Below, piece by piece: positions 12,266 to 24,216 of a DNA stretch of 64,000 nucleotides. The DNA comes from Amblyomma americanum (lineage: Eukaryota; Arthropoda; Arachnida; Ixodida; Ixodidae), in contig NC_135500.1 in assembly GCF_052857255.1 (NCBI RefSeq), forward strand, positions 54,647,272-54,711,271, written 5' to 3'. The notes below the pieces were generated by a model, which did not search any database, had not been told where the DNA came from, and saw nothing but the letters and a program-made list of their open reading frames with translations. The position numbers were made by a program, and so were the translations under genes. Numbering within the stretch: the stretch's first letter is position 1; every line of letters starts with the position of its first letter.

Positions 12266-13173
12266 GTGCGTGGCTTCAAGCTAATTTTTGCTTTCTTATA
12301 CAACGACCATCCGTCATAACAATTTTTTTGCCTCAGCTGGTGTGAACACTGCACAGGTTCAACATGCTGCATATGAGTAGCATGGCTTTCCAGACTTCCA
12401 GCACGTTAGCCCTCTGTGCAACAGCTGGACATATGTCCCTCTTGTTGCAAATGACAGGAAAATGATGCACGTTCGTACCCTATTTATACGTTCTAACTTC
12501 TACAGAACTATAAAAAAGCCATTCAGTGTGTTTTTATCTTTCGCCATTAGGCTTTCTTGGTGTTCTGTGTGTTTTTACAAGTGCGGGTGTATAGTTCGGC
12601 AGGTATCTTCTTGGCGAAAAAACATTCTTGGAAAAGTTGCTCAGCTTTGAAGCATTTTCCATCTGTCAACTGCCTCATAATACGTCTGGAAGCAATTTTC
12701 AGTTGTAATACCAGTTGTTTAATATACATGCAAAAGACTGAGGTGAGAATAAGAGCCATAATTTAGGTCTTGTTGCAAAGCAATTGGTACAGCTGTGTAC
12801 CCCTTTTTTTGGAAAACCATTAGGTAGTAGAAACCGCAGTAGTAGTAGACATGATGACATTCAGTTCCTAGAGTCATATTAGGAGCAATTTTACCATTAA
12901 GATACGTGTTAGACATGGGCACAACTTGTGCTTTATAAAAGGCTAAAGCGATGCTGTGGGCAAATTGATGTGTGCCTGTAATGATAGACTGCTGGGTTCT
13001 AAATACTAAGGGGCCACTTTCGTGGGAAATGGAACTTTTGTAAGCTAGGAAAGATCAGAAAGTGAAAAATATTGTTATGGCCATCTCTGGCAGTTTTCTC
13101 AAGGCAACTGCAGTGGTGTCAAGGCAGTTTTTTTTGTGCTTGGACCTTTGAGGCTTATCTACACCGCTTTTCG
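12266..13173. other. Intron-like spacer, nothing recognised
   Basis: About 900 bases between candidate exon 2 and the hAT-like element. Only short ORFs and no recognisable repeats. Confidence 0.35.
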
Positions 13174-13399
13174 CTTCCAGGCAGTGCCGTAGACAGAAAA
13201 TTCGTTTGGGCGGGGGGGGGGGGCGCTCATGTTGCAGCGCGGCCTCCTCATAGAATATGTGGAAGGATCTAGCGCAAGAATAACTGCATTGCCATTGACA
13301 ATGCCATTGTGTATTAGATAACGTTACGCATTGTCTAGATAAGTGAAATGTGTATTTTTTAAATAGAAGAATGTGTTCGTATGTCTTAAAAATCGTGCA

Positions 13400-13528
13400 G
13401 ACATGATTACAAAACATAAAATTGAGCAGGGGACAAGACACAGGAGAGAAGCAAACAGGATGTACTCGTCCTGTTTGCTTCTCTGCTGTGCTTGTCCTCT
13501 GCTCAGTTTTATGTCTTGTAATCATGTC
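13400..13528. repeat. 129-bp near-perfect hairpin (inverted repeat)
   Basis: Two arms of about 60 bases face each other across an 8-base loop (TGTACTCG at 13461-13468). The outer ends are GACATGATTACAA (13400) and TTGTAATCATGTC (ending 13528); the inner ends are GCAAACAGGA and TCCTGTTTGC. By eye only about five differences, including one indel, separate the arms. It sits inside the hAT-like element and a few bases before the truncated LINE start. It could be a foldback MITE or a Penelope-type terminal hairpin fragment. Confidence 0.85.
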
Positions 13529-13534
13529 ACACCA

Positions 13535-15378
13535 ACTATCCCCTTATAGTATCTGATGCGTTTAATGCTTACTTTCATTCGATCTTTGCACGTGATAATA
13601 ACATCATTCCATCTTTGAGTCTTCCTAATCATGACCGTTCTATCTCTGATATCACGGTTTGCACTAAGGGCGTTTTAAATCTTATCTTGCACCTTGACTC
13701 AAAAAGATGCGCTGGACCGGACAGTATCCCAAACACCTTCCTTGCACGTTATTCTCTTTGGTCGTGTCAATATCTGTCAATTATTTTTCAACAATCTCTT
13801 TCTACTGGCATTGTCCCTTCCTCATGGAAACTCGCCAATGTACTCCCGCTCTATAAATCCGGCAACAAACAACTTCTTTCTAACTATAGGCCGATCTCTT
13901 TAACTGCACATTCATATAAGATCCTAGAGCACGTTATTTATAAACACATCACGGAATTTCTTGAAGCAACTAAACTTCTGTCAAGGGCTCAACACGGGTT
14001 TCGCAAGGGATTTAGTACAGTGACTCAGTTAACAGAATTTGCGCATGACATTTTTCTAAGCATAGATGCCGGTAACCAAATCGATGCCATATTCATCGAT
14101 TTCTCAAAAGCTTTTGACACGGTTCTTCACTCTAAACTGTTATGCAAACTAAAAGTCATTCTCAATAACTCTCAACTCGTTAACTGGATTGCCGATTTCC
14201 TCTCGCACCGCTCCCAGTCTGTTCGCTTCAATTCCGTCGATTCTTCGAAAGCTGACGTAACCTCAGGTGTTCCCCAAGGCTCTGTCCTTGGCCCTTTGTT
14301 GTTTTTACTTTATATTAATGATTTGCCTGACAGTATAACCTCAAAGATCCGTCTATACGCCGATGATTGTGTATTGTACCACACTATTAACTCTGTCAGT
14401 GATCACTTCCTTCTGAATGAGTCTTTTGGTATATTCTGTGATTGGTGCAATACGTGGCAGATGAAAATCAACTTCAACAAAACAGTTGTCATGTCTTTCA
14501 CCAACTGCCTATGCGCTTCTAATTACAATTATTCATGCCCTTCTAATTACGATTATTCATCCCTGCAAAGGGTACATGAATATAAATATCTTGGCGTTGT
14601 TTTTTCACACAATATGTCATGGTCAAAACACATCGATCATATCACAGCTAAAGCTCTTAAAAAGGTAGGTTACTTGAGGCGCACAGTACGGGATGCTCCT
14701 AAAGAGACGAAATTGGTCATGTATAAAACTCTAATTCGCCCTATTCTTGAATACGCTTCCAATGTTTGGAATCCATATAAGCAATGTGAAATTGATCAAA
14801 TAGAATCTGTACAACGAAAAGCTGTAAGATTTATTTTTCGCCGCTACGACTTTCATTTTTCACCCTCATCTGCGATATCTTCCTTAAACTTAATTCCGCT
14901 CGCATCCCGCTGGAAAACTGAGTCCTTAAAACTTCTTCACTCAATAGTGCATTCTGCTAATTGCCTCTCAGAGAGTAAGCATATCACGTTTTCAAAACCA
15001 TCTCTAACCAGGAGTCATCACGATCTTAATATCCAACCCTTTTTTGCCCGTACTAACGCTTTCAAATACAGTTTTTTTCCGCGTACCGTGGAGAGTTGGA
15101 ACTCTTTAAATGGAAATACACGTGCCTTTTCTGTGTCTGATTTTGCGTCCGAAATTGAGACGCAGCATTGTAAGATGTTGTATGTAGCGTTTCTTTCACA
15201 ATTTGCCATGTACCCCTTTATGCGCGCAACTGTACCGCATTATATATGTAACCACTCCTGCTATAGCCCCTGGAATGGGCTGCAGTATTTTCAAATAAAT
15301 AAAATAAATAAAGAAAATAGTTCACTTGTGGCAGACATAACTGATACCAATGCTTCCATGTTTTTGCGTATAAAGTAA
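13535..15378 (+). pseudogene. 5'-truncated CR1/L2-type LINE with a long open RT domain
   Basis: An uninterrupted 587-codon frame (13615-15378) encodes the RT and C-terminal region of a LINE ORF2. Seen motifs: [38 protein letters not shown] (motif A, catalytic D), [14 protein letters not shown] (motif B), YADDCVLY (motif C, both catalytic D kept) and YKYLGVVF. The endonuclease and ORF1 are missing, so it is truncated near 13535. The frame runs through the usual 3' UTR and an AAATAAATAAAATAAATAAA tail (15294-15316) into flanking DNA, so the native stop has been lost. It sits inside the hAT-like element. The open RT suggests a relatively recent insertion, but it cannot transpose alone. Confidence 0.85.
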
Positions 15379-15917
15379 AGAAAATATCACACGAAGTCTA
15401 GAACTGTATCGGCACGGAACCAGCAAAGCAGTCCATGCCAGTGATATGAAAAACGTAAAGGCCATGAAATTAGCAAGTAGAGGACATATACTTTAATAAA
15501 TGTTTGTCGTTCAAGAACCTTAAAATTTTTGTACATACGCAACGGCCAGGGAAAAATCTCATTTACGCTGTCCTTCGTTTCAGTGTTCTGCGCGGCAGCA
15601 GCTGTCACCGGTCATGTGTTGCGAGTTATTGCACCAAAATTTTAGTCGAAACAGCGAGCCATCGATAGGGCCTTCAAATTTTGTGCTAGGATGGGGCCCC
15701 TTGCGTTACATGGCTCCAGGTGCATTGGAGTTGCCGCGAAATTGAACCCGAGTTAGCAATGTTCGCGCCCAAATGTCTTTTCTAGTCTGAAAGAGGCGCT
15801 GTAGGTGGCAAAATTCAGAATGACTTCCGGCGCTGATGGTTGATTTGATCTGCGGTGTGTGACAGTTTGAAAAAAAGGGGGGGGCTGAAGCTCTCTGGCT
15901 ACGCCACTGCTTCCAGA

Positions 15918-16686
15918 CAGTAATCACAGAGTCCCTTGCAGGTTTTTAGAGTACCCACCTGCTTGATCGCTCATGGTATCTACACTTACAGTTCTAGGCA
16001 AGGAAGAGGCATTGCATGCAATGTGTGGAAAAGGCATTCAAAGAAAGGAAAATCAAACATGGGCATAGAACACCTTCTAGGCTGTTTTGAGAAAATAAAC
16101 AAGTCAAGGTGTTATTAAGCGACACTCCTAGGCAACGAAAAAGAGTTTTTCCTCAAATGTACCATTGTCTAAGCCATTGAACTTGGGGAAAACCTGACTG
16201 GCTGTCTTGCCCAAAGTAACATAGTCGTACCACTATTAAAAAAGTGACACGCTCTCGTGTTCATCTGCATCATCATGACAAGAAAATAGAGCCTGTAGCT
16301 TCGCTATCGTAAGGGTTGACGCTTACTAAAATTCGGCCTGTGCATGCTCTACTGTCATCAGGTCTGTAAGTGGCTGACGAAGGAGGCACTTTTGTATGTG
16401 CAGCTGACCGGCATCAGTCACGGTGCAGCAGGCCATTATAAAAACACGTATCCATTTCAAGAACTTGCTCAACAAGTGCATGTATGCCAAGTGGATTTTC
16501 TCAGCAGCTTAATATGGAAGAAATATCTGTGACGAAACTGGCAACCTTCTCAAGCACCCGGCAATGCTGCATTGTCTCTAAGGACACGCAGTGTCCGTAA
16601 TTAAATCTACGTCAGAAATGGTAGACACTCAATTCTACGATGCAAAACATCACACTAATTCACCTCCAGAAATTTGATGTTATAGC
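15918..16686. other. Intron-like spacer, nothing recognised
   Basis: About 770 bases between the hAT-like element and the first SINE. Only short ORFs are visible. Confidence 0.35.
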
Positions 16687-16698
16687 TTTCATTAAAGT

Positions 16699-16950
16699 AA
16701 TGATAGTGAATTTTTATGGCGCAAGGGCATCTGTGGCCATAGAGCACCATGGCACAAGGTATTTTTGGTGTGCTCAAGGTGAGGTCAAAGACCCATTTCC
16801 CAAGCATTTCACCCTGATTAAGCCGAGCACCAGGCCGGGGGAAGCTGATACCTATTGTGTCACCGGTAGGTACCCGGCGGCGCTGGGGATAAAACCTTGC
16901 ACCTCCCGCATGTGAGGCGGATGCTCAACCACTAGGCCATCGCTGCGATG
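16699..16950 (-). repeat. tRNA-derived SINE (minus strand)
   Basis: On the minus strand the element starts near 16950 with a tRNA-like head: an A-box-like TGGCCTAGTGGTTGAGC (near 16942-16926) and a degraded B-box region (GGTTTTATCCCC near 16895). A body follows that ends in TTTTTATGGCGCAAGG-type sequence read from the plus side. TTTCATTAAAGT (16687-16698) and TTTCATTGAAGT (16951-16962) are a 12-bp target duplication with one mismatch. I recognise the family as one frequent in ticks, from memory. Confidence 0.8.
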
Positions 16951-16962
16951 TTTCATTGAAGT

Positions 16963-17835
16963 GAAACTGAAAGAATGGGCTTGCTCTGTAGCTGCTGTCC
17001 ATTGCCTCCCTATATGGCAACTGCAGCAGTTCTTGTGGACTAACACTACCTAGTGTAGATGTTTGTAACCAGAGTGGTAGACCCAGGAAGGAAATTGCTT
17101 AAACTGTTGTTTGCAACATTCGAAACCCGCTGGAGAGACCTCAACTGTTCCAATGTGGCGGCCTTACTTGAGGATTGCTTCCGTGGTGAGCTGAGTAGAA
17201 TCACATTTGTTTTTAAACTTCAGGGGAAACCTGCAGTTGATTGCCAATAGTGGCAACCTTGTATAAGGCACACAGTCTCTTCTAGAGCATGTGAAGGAAT
17301 GATTGACACATAAGGAAGAAATCAATATCCTAGTGTTTGAAAACGTGCAGCAGGAAATTAGGACAGTAGAATGTTGATCTGTGCTTTTGAGAAGATTTAA
17401 AATAATTGACATCAGTGGTGACAACCCTTCTATAATAGGTGGAGGACAAAGGCAGATCAGGAAAGCAAGATCCAGCAGTTGTCAGTTGGTCTTCTTGCTT
17501 TACAAGAAACAAGCTTGAACAGTTTACCAGTCACTGTTGTTTGAGTTCTAACTCATACAGTTCCACTATTTTGCTTAGTTTTGTGTTTATAAATTCTTCT
17601 TGCAGCATGCTACTTTAAATATAAATATAGATTTCTAAACGTGAGTGGGTGGAAAGTGTGAACCTTATCGTGTCACCCTTTTCCGTGTGCTGCGCCTTCA
17701 AGCAGTTAACGGTGCCTTCTTCTCTGTTTGTAAGCAGTGGCTGGAAGGCATGTAAAGAGTTTGTGGCAGCAACGAATGTTTCTTGTTGCCCTATTCTTTT
17801 CAATTCTCTCCATCTACCTCTCTTTTCTGTTTTAT
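16963..17835. other. Intron-like spacer, nothing recognised
   Basis: About 870 bases between two SINEs with only short ORFs and no recognisable domain. Confidence 0.35.
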
Positions 17836-17844
17836 TCCAGTAAT

Positions 17845-18123
17845 AAAAAAAATGACCCGCCGCGGTGGCTCAGTGGTTAGGGCAATCGGCTACTGATCCG
17901 GAGTTCCCGGGTTCGAATCCGACCGCAGCGGCTGCGTTTTTATGGAGGCAAAACGCTAAGGCACCCGTGTCTTGTGTGATTTCACTGCCCGCTAAAGATT
18001 TTCAGGTGGTCGAAATTATTCCGGCACCTCTTCCATTCTTCTTTCACTCCCTTCTTTATCCCTTCCCTTACTGCGCAGTGATATATATGAGACAGATACA
18101 GAGATATTTCCTTCCACAAAAAA
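17845..18123 (+). repeat. tRNA-derived SINE (plus strand)
   Basis: The tRNA-like head begins at about 17856 (CCCGCCGCGGTGGCTCAG). It has an A-box TGGCTCAGTGG (17866-17876) and a B-box GTTCGAATCC (17911-17920) at normal Pol III spacing, then a body with AGGTGGTCGAAATTATTCCGG. TCCAGTAAT (17836-17844) and TCCAATAAT (18124-18132) may be a target duplication with one mismatch. The head would fold partly like a tRNA, but the long non-tRNA body and the target duplication show it is a SINE rather than a tRNA gene. Confidence 0.85.
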
Positions 18124-18132
18124 TCCAATAAT

Positions 18133-18915
18133 TAATAATATCATTTATTCCAGTGACAGCGACAGCATGGGGCGGACTTGCAAAATGAATCAAAATGGAG
18201 TGGAATTCAAGTGATAATATGTCACTCGCCCCACTTCTTTGTGGATAACAAAGGATTATATCATCATACATGAGTTTCATATTAAGGCCAGCATTAAAAA
18301 GATAGTCGTGCACACTGCTCTTCACGTTTGAAATGTGCCCCTTAGTCATGCGTGCTCAGTGATGTTGTTTAACAGAAGAACTTGTGGGACAGTTACTTGT
18401 TATTCGTGGGAGTCCTATTGTGCGGCCCTCGTTACCACATATTACACACAGTAATGTTCTTGCATTTTTTGTAATGTGCGAAATCATTTATTCAGTGTCC
18501 TCTTCCCGAACTCTTCCCGTGCACGCCTGCCACAATTGGCAGGTGCACGCTTCACACAGATGAACCTAGCCTGGCGGTGTCACTTTTCTTGAGCCAACGA
18601 GCATTCGCCAGCCTGGTGATGTCACATCTCATTAGCCAATGGAATTTATCTGTTCTGGTTATTTCACTGCCCACCAGTGTGATGACTCCGTTTGGCGGGT
18701 TTTCGCTCTCACGACTCTTCTATGCTATCGCCTAAGAGTACCGATTCTAGTTCAGGACAATCATGCCTGTGGCCATTCAATTAATGTATTTTTAAACTTT
18801 GTAAGACTTTAGAAAAAAAGTGTGATAGTTATGTCTTTTAAAACAACGAAATGAGACAGAGATGTTACTACTCTGCTAAAATATTGCCCTGTGTTGCCTT
18901 TCATTTTATCTGCAG
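18133..18915. other. Intron-like spacer ending in a splice acceptor
   Basis: About 780 bases with no recognised feature apart from a pyrimidine-rich TTTCATTTTATCTGCAG acceptor at its end (18899-18915). Confidence 0.4.
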
Positions 18916-19628
18916 GTCGTTGAAGGGTTGTGTTTTGTGCTTCCGGGCTACCTCCAGCTGTTCTGTGATGCACTGAGGAACAGTGTGCTGAGAACGCTTC
19001 GACTGGACAAGTGTTGGCTGACAGGCACAGCAGTGGAGAGCATCGTAGCCGCCATACGTGACTCTGAGCACATTGCGCAGCTATCTTGGAATGAGTGTGT
19101 AATCACCTCTGGCAACTTGCAGGCTGCTGAGGGTGCCGTCGCTACCTATATCGCCAATGCCACGTTTCTTCGCATCCTTGATGTGCAGGATGTTCTGCTT
19201 TTGTGCAAGTCTGTGACGCTTGTCAAGTCATTGGAAAAAAAAATGTGAGCAACGAGAGCCTGTTCATCAGCTCATCAATGTTATTTGGTAAATGCGGAGA
19301 TACCTTTTGCCATTATCTTGCCCACAATGCAACAGTGAAGAAACTTTTCATTTTCTGCAAATCGAGGTTTGATATATTGACGGCGGAGAAGGTCCTTAAG
19401 GCCCTCCTGAAGAACTCAACTCTGCAGTCACTGGCGATCAAAAATTTTTACCCACAATTTTTACCCTGCATTCGATTGCCTCTTGCTGCTCAAAACACAA
19501 CCCTGCGTGAGGTCAAGTTTATGCAGTGCGAATGGCTGTCTCTTTTCTTGCATGGAAAAGAAAGTGCTGCATCTGTAGAGTGGGTCACCTTGCCTTTCGT
19601 GACGGCCTTGCGGGGGACATCTTCACTG
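18916..19628 (+). pseudogene. Leucine-rich-repeat exon, frameshifted at an A9 run and truncated by a LINE
   Basis: From the CTGCAG acceptor the phase-0 frame reads VVEGLCFVLPGYLQLFCDAL, then ribonuclease-inhibitor-like repeats: LRTLRLDKCWLTGTAVESI, HIAQLSWNECVITSGNLQAA and FLRILDVQDVLLL. At 19235-19243 an A9 homopolymer shifts the frame. The next frame continues VKKLFIFCKSRFDILTAEKV, LQSLAIKNF and LREVKFMQCEWLSLFL. The repeats stop abruptly near 19628 where LINE sequence begins. LRRs of this kind usually mediate protein binding; no further function can be read. The frameshift lies in a homopolymer, so it could be a sequencing error, but the LINE truncation is real unless the gene resumes further on. 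Confidence 0.65.
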
Positions 19629-19639
19629 CGGAGGCCCAC

Positions 19640-21450
19640 TTTTACCATAGCTCACATTCTTGCCCCACATAAACATGCTCAAAAAGAAGGCTTCTCGATC
19701 TCTAAATGTACTGAAGGTACTCACAAAAACACTGGGGGTCTGACAGGTTATGCCTTTTACAGATCTACCGCTCTGTAGTACGATGTACTTTGGACTAGGA
19801 CTATGGATGCATTGTGTATGGGTATGCAAGACCATCATACCTCAAAAAACTGGATCTCGTACATAACCTTGGTCTTCGTCTATCAACTTGTGCATACAGA
19901 ACATCCCCCAAAAATTGTCTATATGTAGAAACAAATGAACCATCTCTTTCAATCAGATGAGCTATACTTACCTATGCATATGTACTAAAAGTAAGATCCT
20001 TAACAAAACACCTTTGTTACGCCATAGTTACCAAGTGCACATCTACAAGACTTCAATAATAAGCCACAATTGATCAAACCTTCGTTACTACGCTTTGAAG
20101 ACGCATGTCATGAACTCGGAATACTAGATGCTCTACCTAAAATTGCCGCGAGGCACGATCTATTGCCACCATGGTATCGCCTTCCCGCTGCGTGCGACTT
20201 TTCGCTAACACAGTTTTGTAAAAAACAAACACCACATGAACATCTACAACAAGAATACTTGGCTTTGAAAGAGAAATATTCAAGCTACATGGAGTTTTAC
20301 ACAGAATGCTCTAGAACAGCGATGCACGTTGGAAGTGCCGTAGTACAAGGGAAATGGGAAACAATACTAAGATTGCCAAGTTATGTCTCAATCTTTACTG
20401 CCGAATGTTATGCAGTGCGTATGGCTGTAGACAAAGTAGTACATGAGAACATCGAAAATAGTATAATATACACACATTCCCACAGCCTACTTACAGCGCT
20501 GCAGTCAAGAAATGCAGTTGAACCCTTAGTAGGCCACATCATACGCAACACAGAAAAAGTGACAACACAAGGACTTATGATAAGATTCTGCTGGATTCCG
20601 AGCCACGTCGGCATAGAGGGTAACGAGAGAGCAGACTCAGGAGCAGTAAAAGCTCAAAATGGTGAAATCAAATATGTGAGCATACCTTTTAAAGAGTGCA
20701 TGAAGTTCATACATAATGAAGTAAAGAACAAATTGCAGAAAAAGTGGGATAATGAACTGAACAACAAACTACACTTCATAAAGCCCACCTTGGGGGAATG
20801 GAAGTCATGCAGACACCAGGAACGCTTCACTGAAGTAATCATATGTCGCTTTCAAATAGGACGCACACACTTGACAAACAACTACTTACAAAAGAAGCCA
20901 AACCTGTTTGTGAAAGATTCGGAGACGAGCTCTCACTAAACCATATCTTAGTTTCATGTTCAAACCTACAAAGGCTACGAAAGAAGTATTTTAGTCAATT
21001 TTATTATCAATGCATTCCATTTCACCCAGCACTACTCTTGAGTGATATTGGAATTGTTGACATTTCTTATGGTTTTAACTTTCTACGAGAGGTTAGCTGT
21101 CTTAATGAACTGTGAATGCCTTACTTTTCTTGGAAACACCTCAGCCACTTTCTCATTCCTGAGAAGAAGGTTGAGTTGTTTATTTCATTGGTTGGGGGCC
21201 TCGACATCCTTCTTCTGCAAAGGATGGCCGCCGAGGTTACCTGACCTTTTTTAAAGCTTTTACCACTGGCCATTTCGAAAAAGTCTGCATTTTACCTTCA
21301 CTAGATGGTATGAAATAACGTTTTAGGTCCTTTACACCACTGTTTCATTTCTATCATATAAAATCCGGCACAAGACAATTTTCTATACCTTGCATTTGGC
21401 ACATGATGACCTTAGCCGCCTATGTGCCATAAAACCTAAGACAACTCATT
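19640..21450 (+). pseudogene. I-clade LINE, 3' half with RNase H domain
   Basis: A plus-strand ORF at 20070-20939 carries an RNase H domain: FYTECSRTA where TDGS-type is expected, AECYAVRMAVD, IYTHSHSLLTAL where a DS pair is expected, and WIPSHVGIEGNERAD. Two of the acidic catalytic positions are replaced (E for D, H for D), so the enzyme is dead. After a frameshift near 20910 a Cys-His cluster follows: CERFGDELSLNHILVSC. The 3' UTR ends near 21450 in a GTGCCATAAAACC motif. The upstream RT is absent. An RNase H downstream of RT is characteristic of I-group LINEs. It truncates the LRR exon. Confidence 0.8.
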
Positions 21451-21550
21451 AAGGTTACAGGGTGTGCATTTTCTTTATATAGTGTTCTAATTGCCCTTCA
21501 CTGCAGTGCAGATAGTCTATCATTATCAGTCTTAATTCATGTTCCCCATA

Positions 21551-22725
21551 TTAAGGCACCGTAATTAAAGTGTGAGTATACAAGTGAAAACTAGGGCTGC
21601 TTTTTGAGCCTGGAAAGACAAGATTACAAAGGCGGCATAACATTCCAATACTTCTCGCTACTTTCATTCTTATATTTTCTACATGACAGGACCACGTTAG
21701 GTTCGGCTGAAAAGTAATGCCCAAAAATGAATGACGATCTACGCGCTCAAGCAATGCATCATTATTGTTCAGGTTTATATTGAAGACATTGGGCTTATTT
21801 TTTGAAGAAAATATGTATTTTGTTTTCTATGTATTCATTTGAAGCTTGTTTGTTGACGCCATAAACTGAGCTCATGCAGCCATGCATTTGAGGTGGCCTC
21901 TAATTCTTCTAAGGCTCTCTCCGAAAAAAAAAACACTTGTATCATCAGAGTACAGCAACACTTCTCCCGCTAACGAAATGCTAACGATGTCATTATTATA
22001 CAGAACGAATAACAACAGGCCGAGTATAGAGCCCTAAGGGACGCCATATTTAAAGTTACCTTTCCCCGATGCAATGCCGTGTACGGATGTGAACTGGGAC
22101 CTCGCATGTAGATAACTTCGTATAAGACTGTGTGATGCCTCTAAAGCCATATTCTTCGAGCTTTTTGAACAAGATAGGTGCTGTATAGAATCGAATGCTT
22201 TCGGAATATCTAAGTAAATTGCAATTGTAAATAACTTGCCTTCAATATTACGAATGATTTTGCTTTAGTGCGCAGTAGGGCCATTTCACTTGACATTCCT
22301 TTTTTAAATCCGTACTGCCGTTCAACGATAACTTTCTTTGACAATAAAAAGGTACTAAATCGCTTATATAGGATACGCTCTACAACTTTGGAGAACAGTG
22401 ATAAGACTGAGATTAGTCTGTAAATATTTAACTCATTGTATTTACTACCACCTTTGTGTAATAAAGTAGCGAGCAATTCCTAATCTTATTGGAAAAACAC
22501 CATTTGATTGTAAATATGGGTTAGTGGCTTTGCGATAACACTAATAACTGCTTTAATCGGTAAGGCTTTAATATCATCTTCACCAGCTGCGGATTTTTTG
22601 TCAAGGGAACTCGACAGAGAAACAAATTCATCTTCAGATGTAGGAGCAAGAAATACGCTGTCATTTACCTCATCATTAATATACTGTAAAGGGCTGCGCT
22701 CTGGTTGGTTATCGGGCACGACCAT
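21551..22725 (-). pseudogene. LINE reverse transcriptase domain (copy A)
   Basis: Minus-strand RT fragments in changing frames: KKSAAGEDDIKALPIKAV (near 22610), NIYRLISVLSLFSKVVERIL (near 22415), YGFKKGMSSE (near 22310), a GSILGLLLFVLYNND motif B near 22025, YSDDTSVFF (motif C, D-D kept) near 21945 and SFLGITFQPNLTWSCHV (near 21720). Stops between blocks show long inactivity. The SDDT box and PHD-type ORF1 favour a CR1/Jockey-group assignment. Confidence 0.75.
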
Positions 22726-23529
22726 TGGAGCTCCGACATTTATGAAATAATTATTAAACAGGCTGGCTAACGATTTGCGAGAATATATTTTTCAACTTAT
22801 TTGTAGTTCAGACGGTATGTCTGCTGTAGGGGCGTTGGTCGACTCACGAAAAAATTTCCACGCTCTGCTGATATTTCGTGCTAAGTTCTCAAGCTTTCGT
22901 TGAAAAAAAGCGAATTTGGCTTTTTTAAATAGGAATTTAACCTTTTCCTGTAGAGTTTAAATTCATGTAGTATTTGAATGTGACGTGTTTTTAGAAACAG
23001 ACTAAATATTTTTTCCTTTTGCTTGATGCGCTTATAAAGATCCATAGTTATCCATGGTTTCCGGGCTTTTTTGTACTGAAGCACTGTTGATAAAGGTTTA
23101 TGGTTTATGGGGGTTTAAGATTACTGTTTATAAAGGAATGGCAATATCATAGCAATGCTGTAGTGTGGAAGTTAATGCATGGTATGGCTCAGAGGGATCA
23201 CTTTCAGAGCACACATTTGCCCATTGTGAGCTAGCAACTAAAGACGTGAACAAACTGACACTATGGTGACTAATATGTCTTCTAGTGTATTTCATACTTT
23301 GAGAATTTACATCTATTGGGAGTGCTGCAAATAAGGATAGGTGGTCTCTAATATCAGGACACCGGACAAAGTTGTATCCTTTGGAATGTTCGTGAAACAC
23401 GGATTAATCACCGGCTTTGAATGCGCAGTTACTCTAGTGGCCTCGGTAATTAGGTTTTCTCAAATATTTGAAAGGATAACTTCTAGAAGTTGGCATTTCA
23501 GTTGTTCAGCTGAAAACAAGTCAACATTG

Positions 23530-24010
23530 AAGTCGCGGACAACAACTACATGCCATTTTTTGAAATTGCAAGAACGAGCAGTCTTTCAACAAAGCTAAGA
23601 AATTTATCAAGGATGCCATGGCGAGGACGGTAAACTGCAAGAACAAGTACATTACGACACACAATTGTAACTGTTTCAAAATCATTGTTCACGCATGTCA
23701 AATCTGACAAATATTCAAACCGATGATGCTCCCGAACAATAATGAAAACGCCCCCACCGCGTCTTTCCGAACGATATGCAGAAGCGTGTCTATAATCACA
23801 AAAACTGAGTACCTCTGAGCTATCAGAATACCAGGTTTCTGAAAAAACCAAAAAGTCAGAAGCACACGCCATAAGAGACAGGTATGTTTCGATTTCCACA
23901 TGTTTGTTTCGGAGCTAGACTTCTCGCGTTCATAAGATCGACAGAAACGTGCTTCCCACGCAACCAGTTTTCACTGTTATGCCGCCTGTTAAAGGGCTCG
24001 GTCGTGTAAG
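23530..24010 (-). pseudogene. LINE endonuclease domain (copy A)
   Basis: Apurinic-like endonuclease pieces on the minus strand: HVSVDLMNARSL near 23950, FLVFSETW near 23840 (the catalytic E of the family), RRGGGVFIIVRE near 23750, LAVYRPRHG near 23640 and, after a frameshift near 23545, a DFNVDLFSAEQLKCQ segment. The ORF at 23899-23546 covers the middle. Frame changes flank it, so it is not functional. Confidence 0.75.
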
Positions 24011-24216
24011 TGGCCATGATTTGATTTCGATGCCGCACTGGGCATGAACTGAGCGCTAGACAATATGCTCCAGGTTATCTTCGTTTGAAATCCTGACAGC
24101 AGTTGCACTAGGGCATTCGCGCACGAAGACTCGCCCTTCTGAAATCTAAACATACTGATAACCATTTTCTTTCGCTTTACGTTTTGCGAGACTGCGCAGG
24201 TGCTTGTTGGTTGCCG

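Larger units (their letters stand above)
13182..15909. mobile_element. Non-autonomous hAT-like element, enlarged by a LINE insertion
   Basis: The left end CAGTGCCGTAGACAGA (13182-13197) matches the reverse complement of the right end, CAGTGGCGTAGCCAGA (15894-15909), at 14 of 16 positions. G-rich (left) and G-rich (right, 15880s) tracts follow just inside. The flanks are CTTCCAGG (13174-13181) and CTTCCAGA (15910-15917), an 8-bp hAT-type target duplication with one mismatch. No transposase is inside. Subtracting the LINE at about 13535-15324 leaves roughly 0.95 kb of element sequence. CAGTGGCGTAGCCAG is a common hAT-like terminus in arthropod repeats. Confidence 0.75.

Noticed and set aside
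17856..17935. tRNA gene
   Set aside because: A and B boxes are present, but a long SINE body follows and probable target duplications flank it; the acceptor-stem and anticodon features are not convincing.
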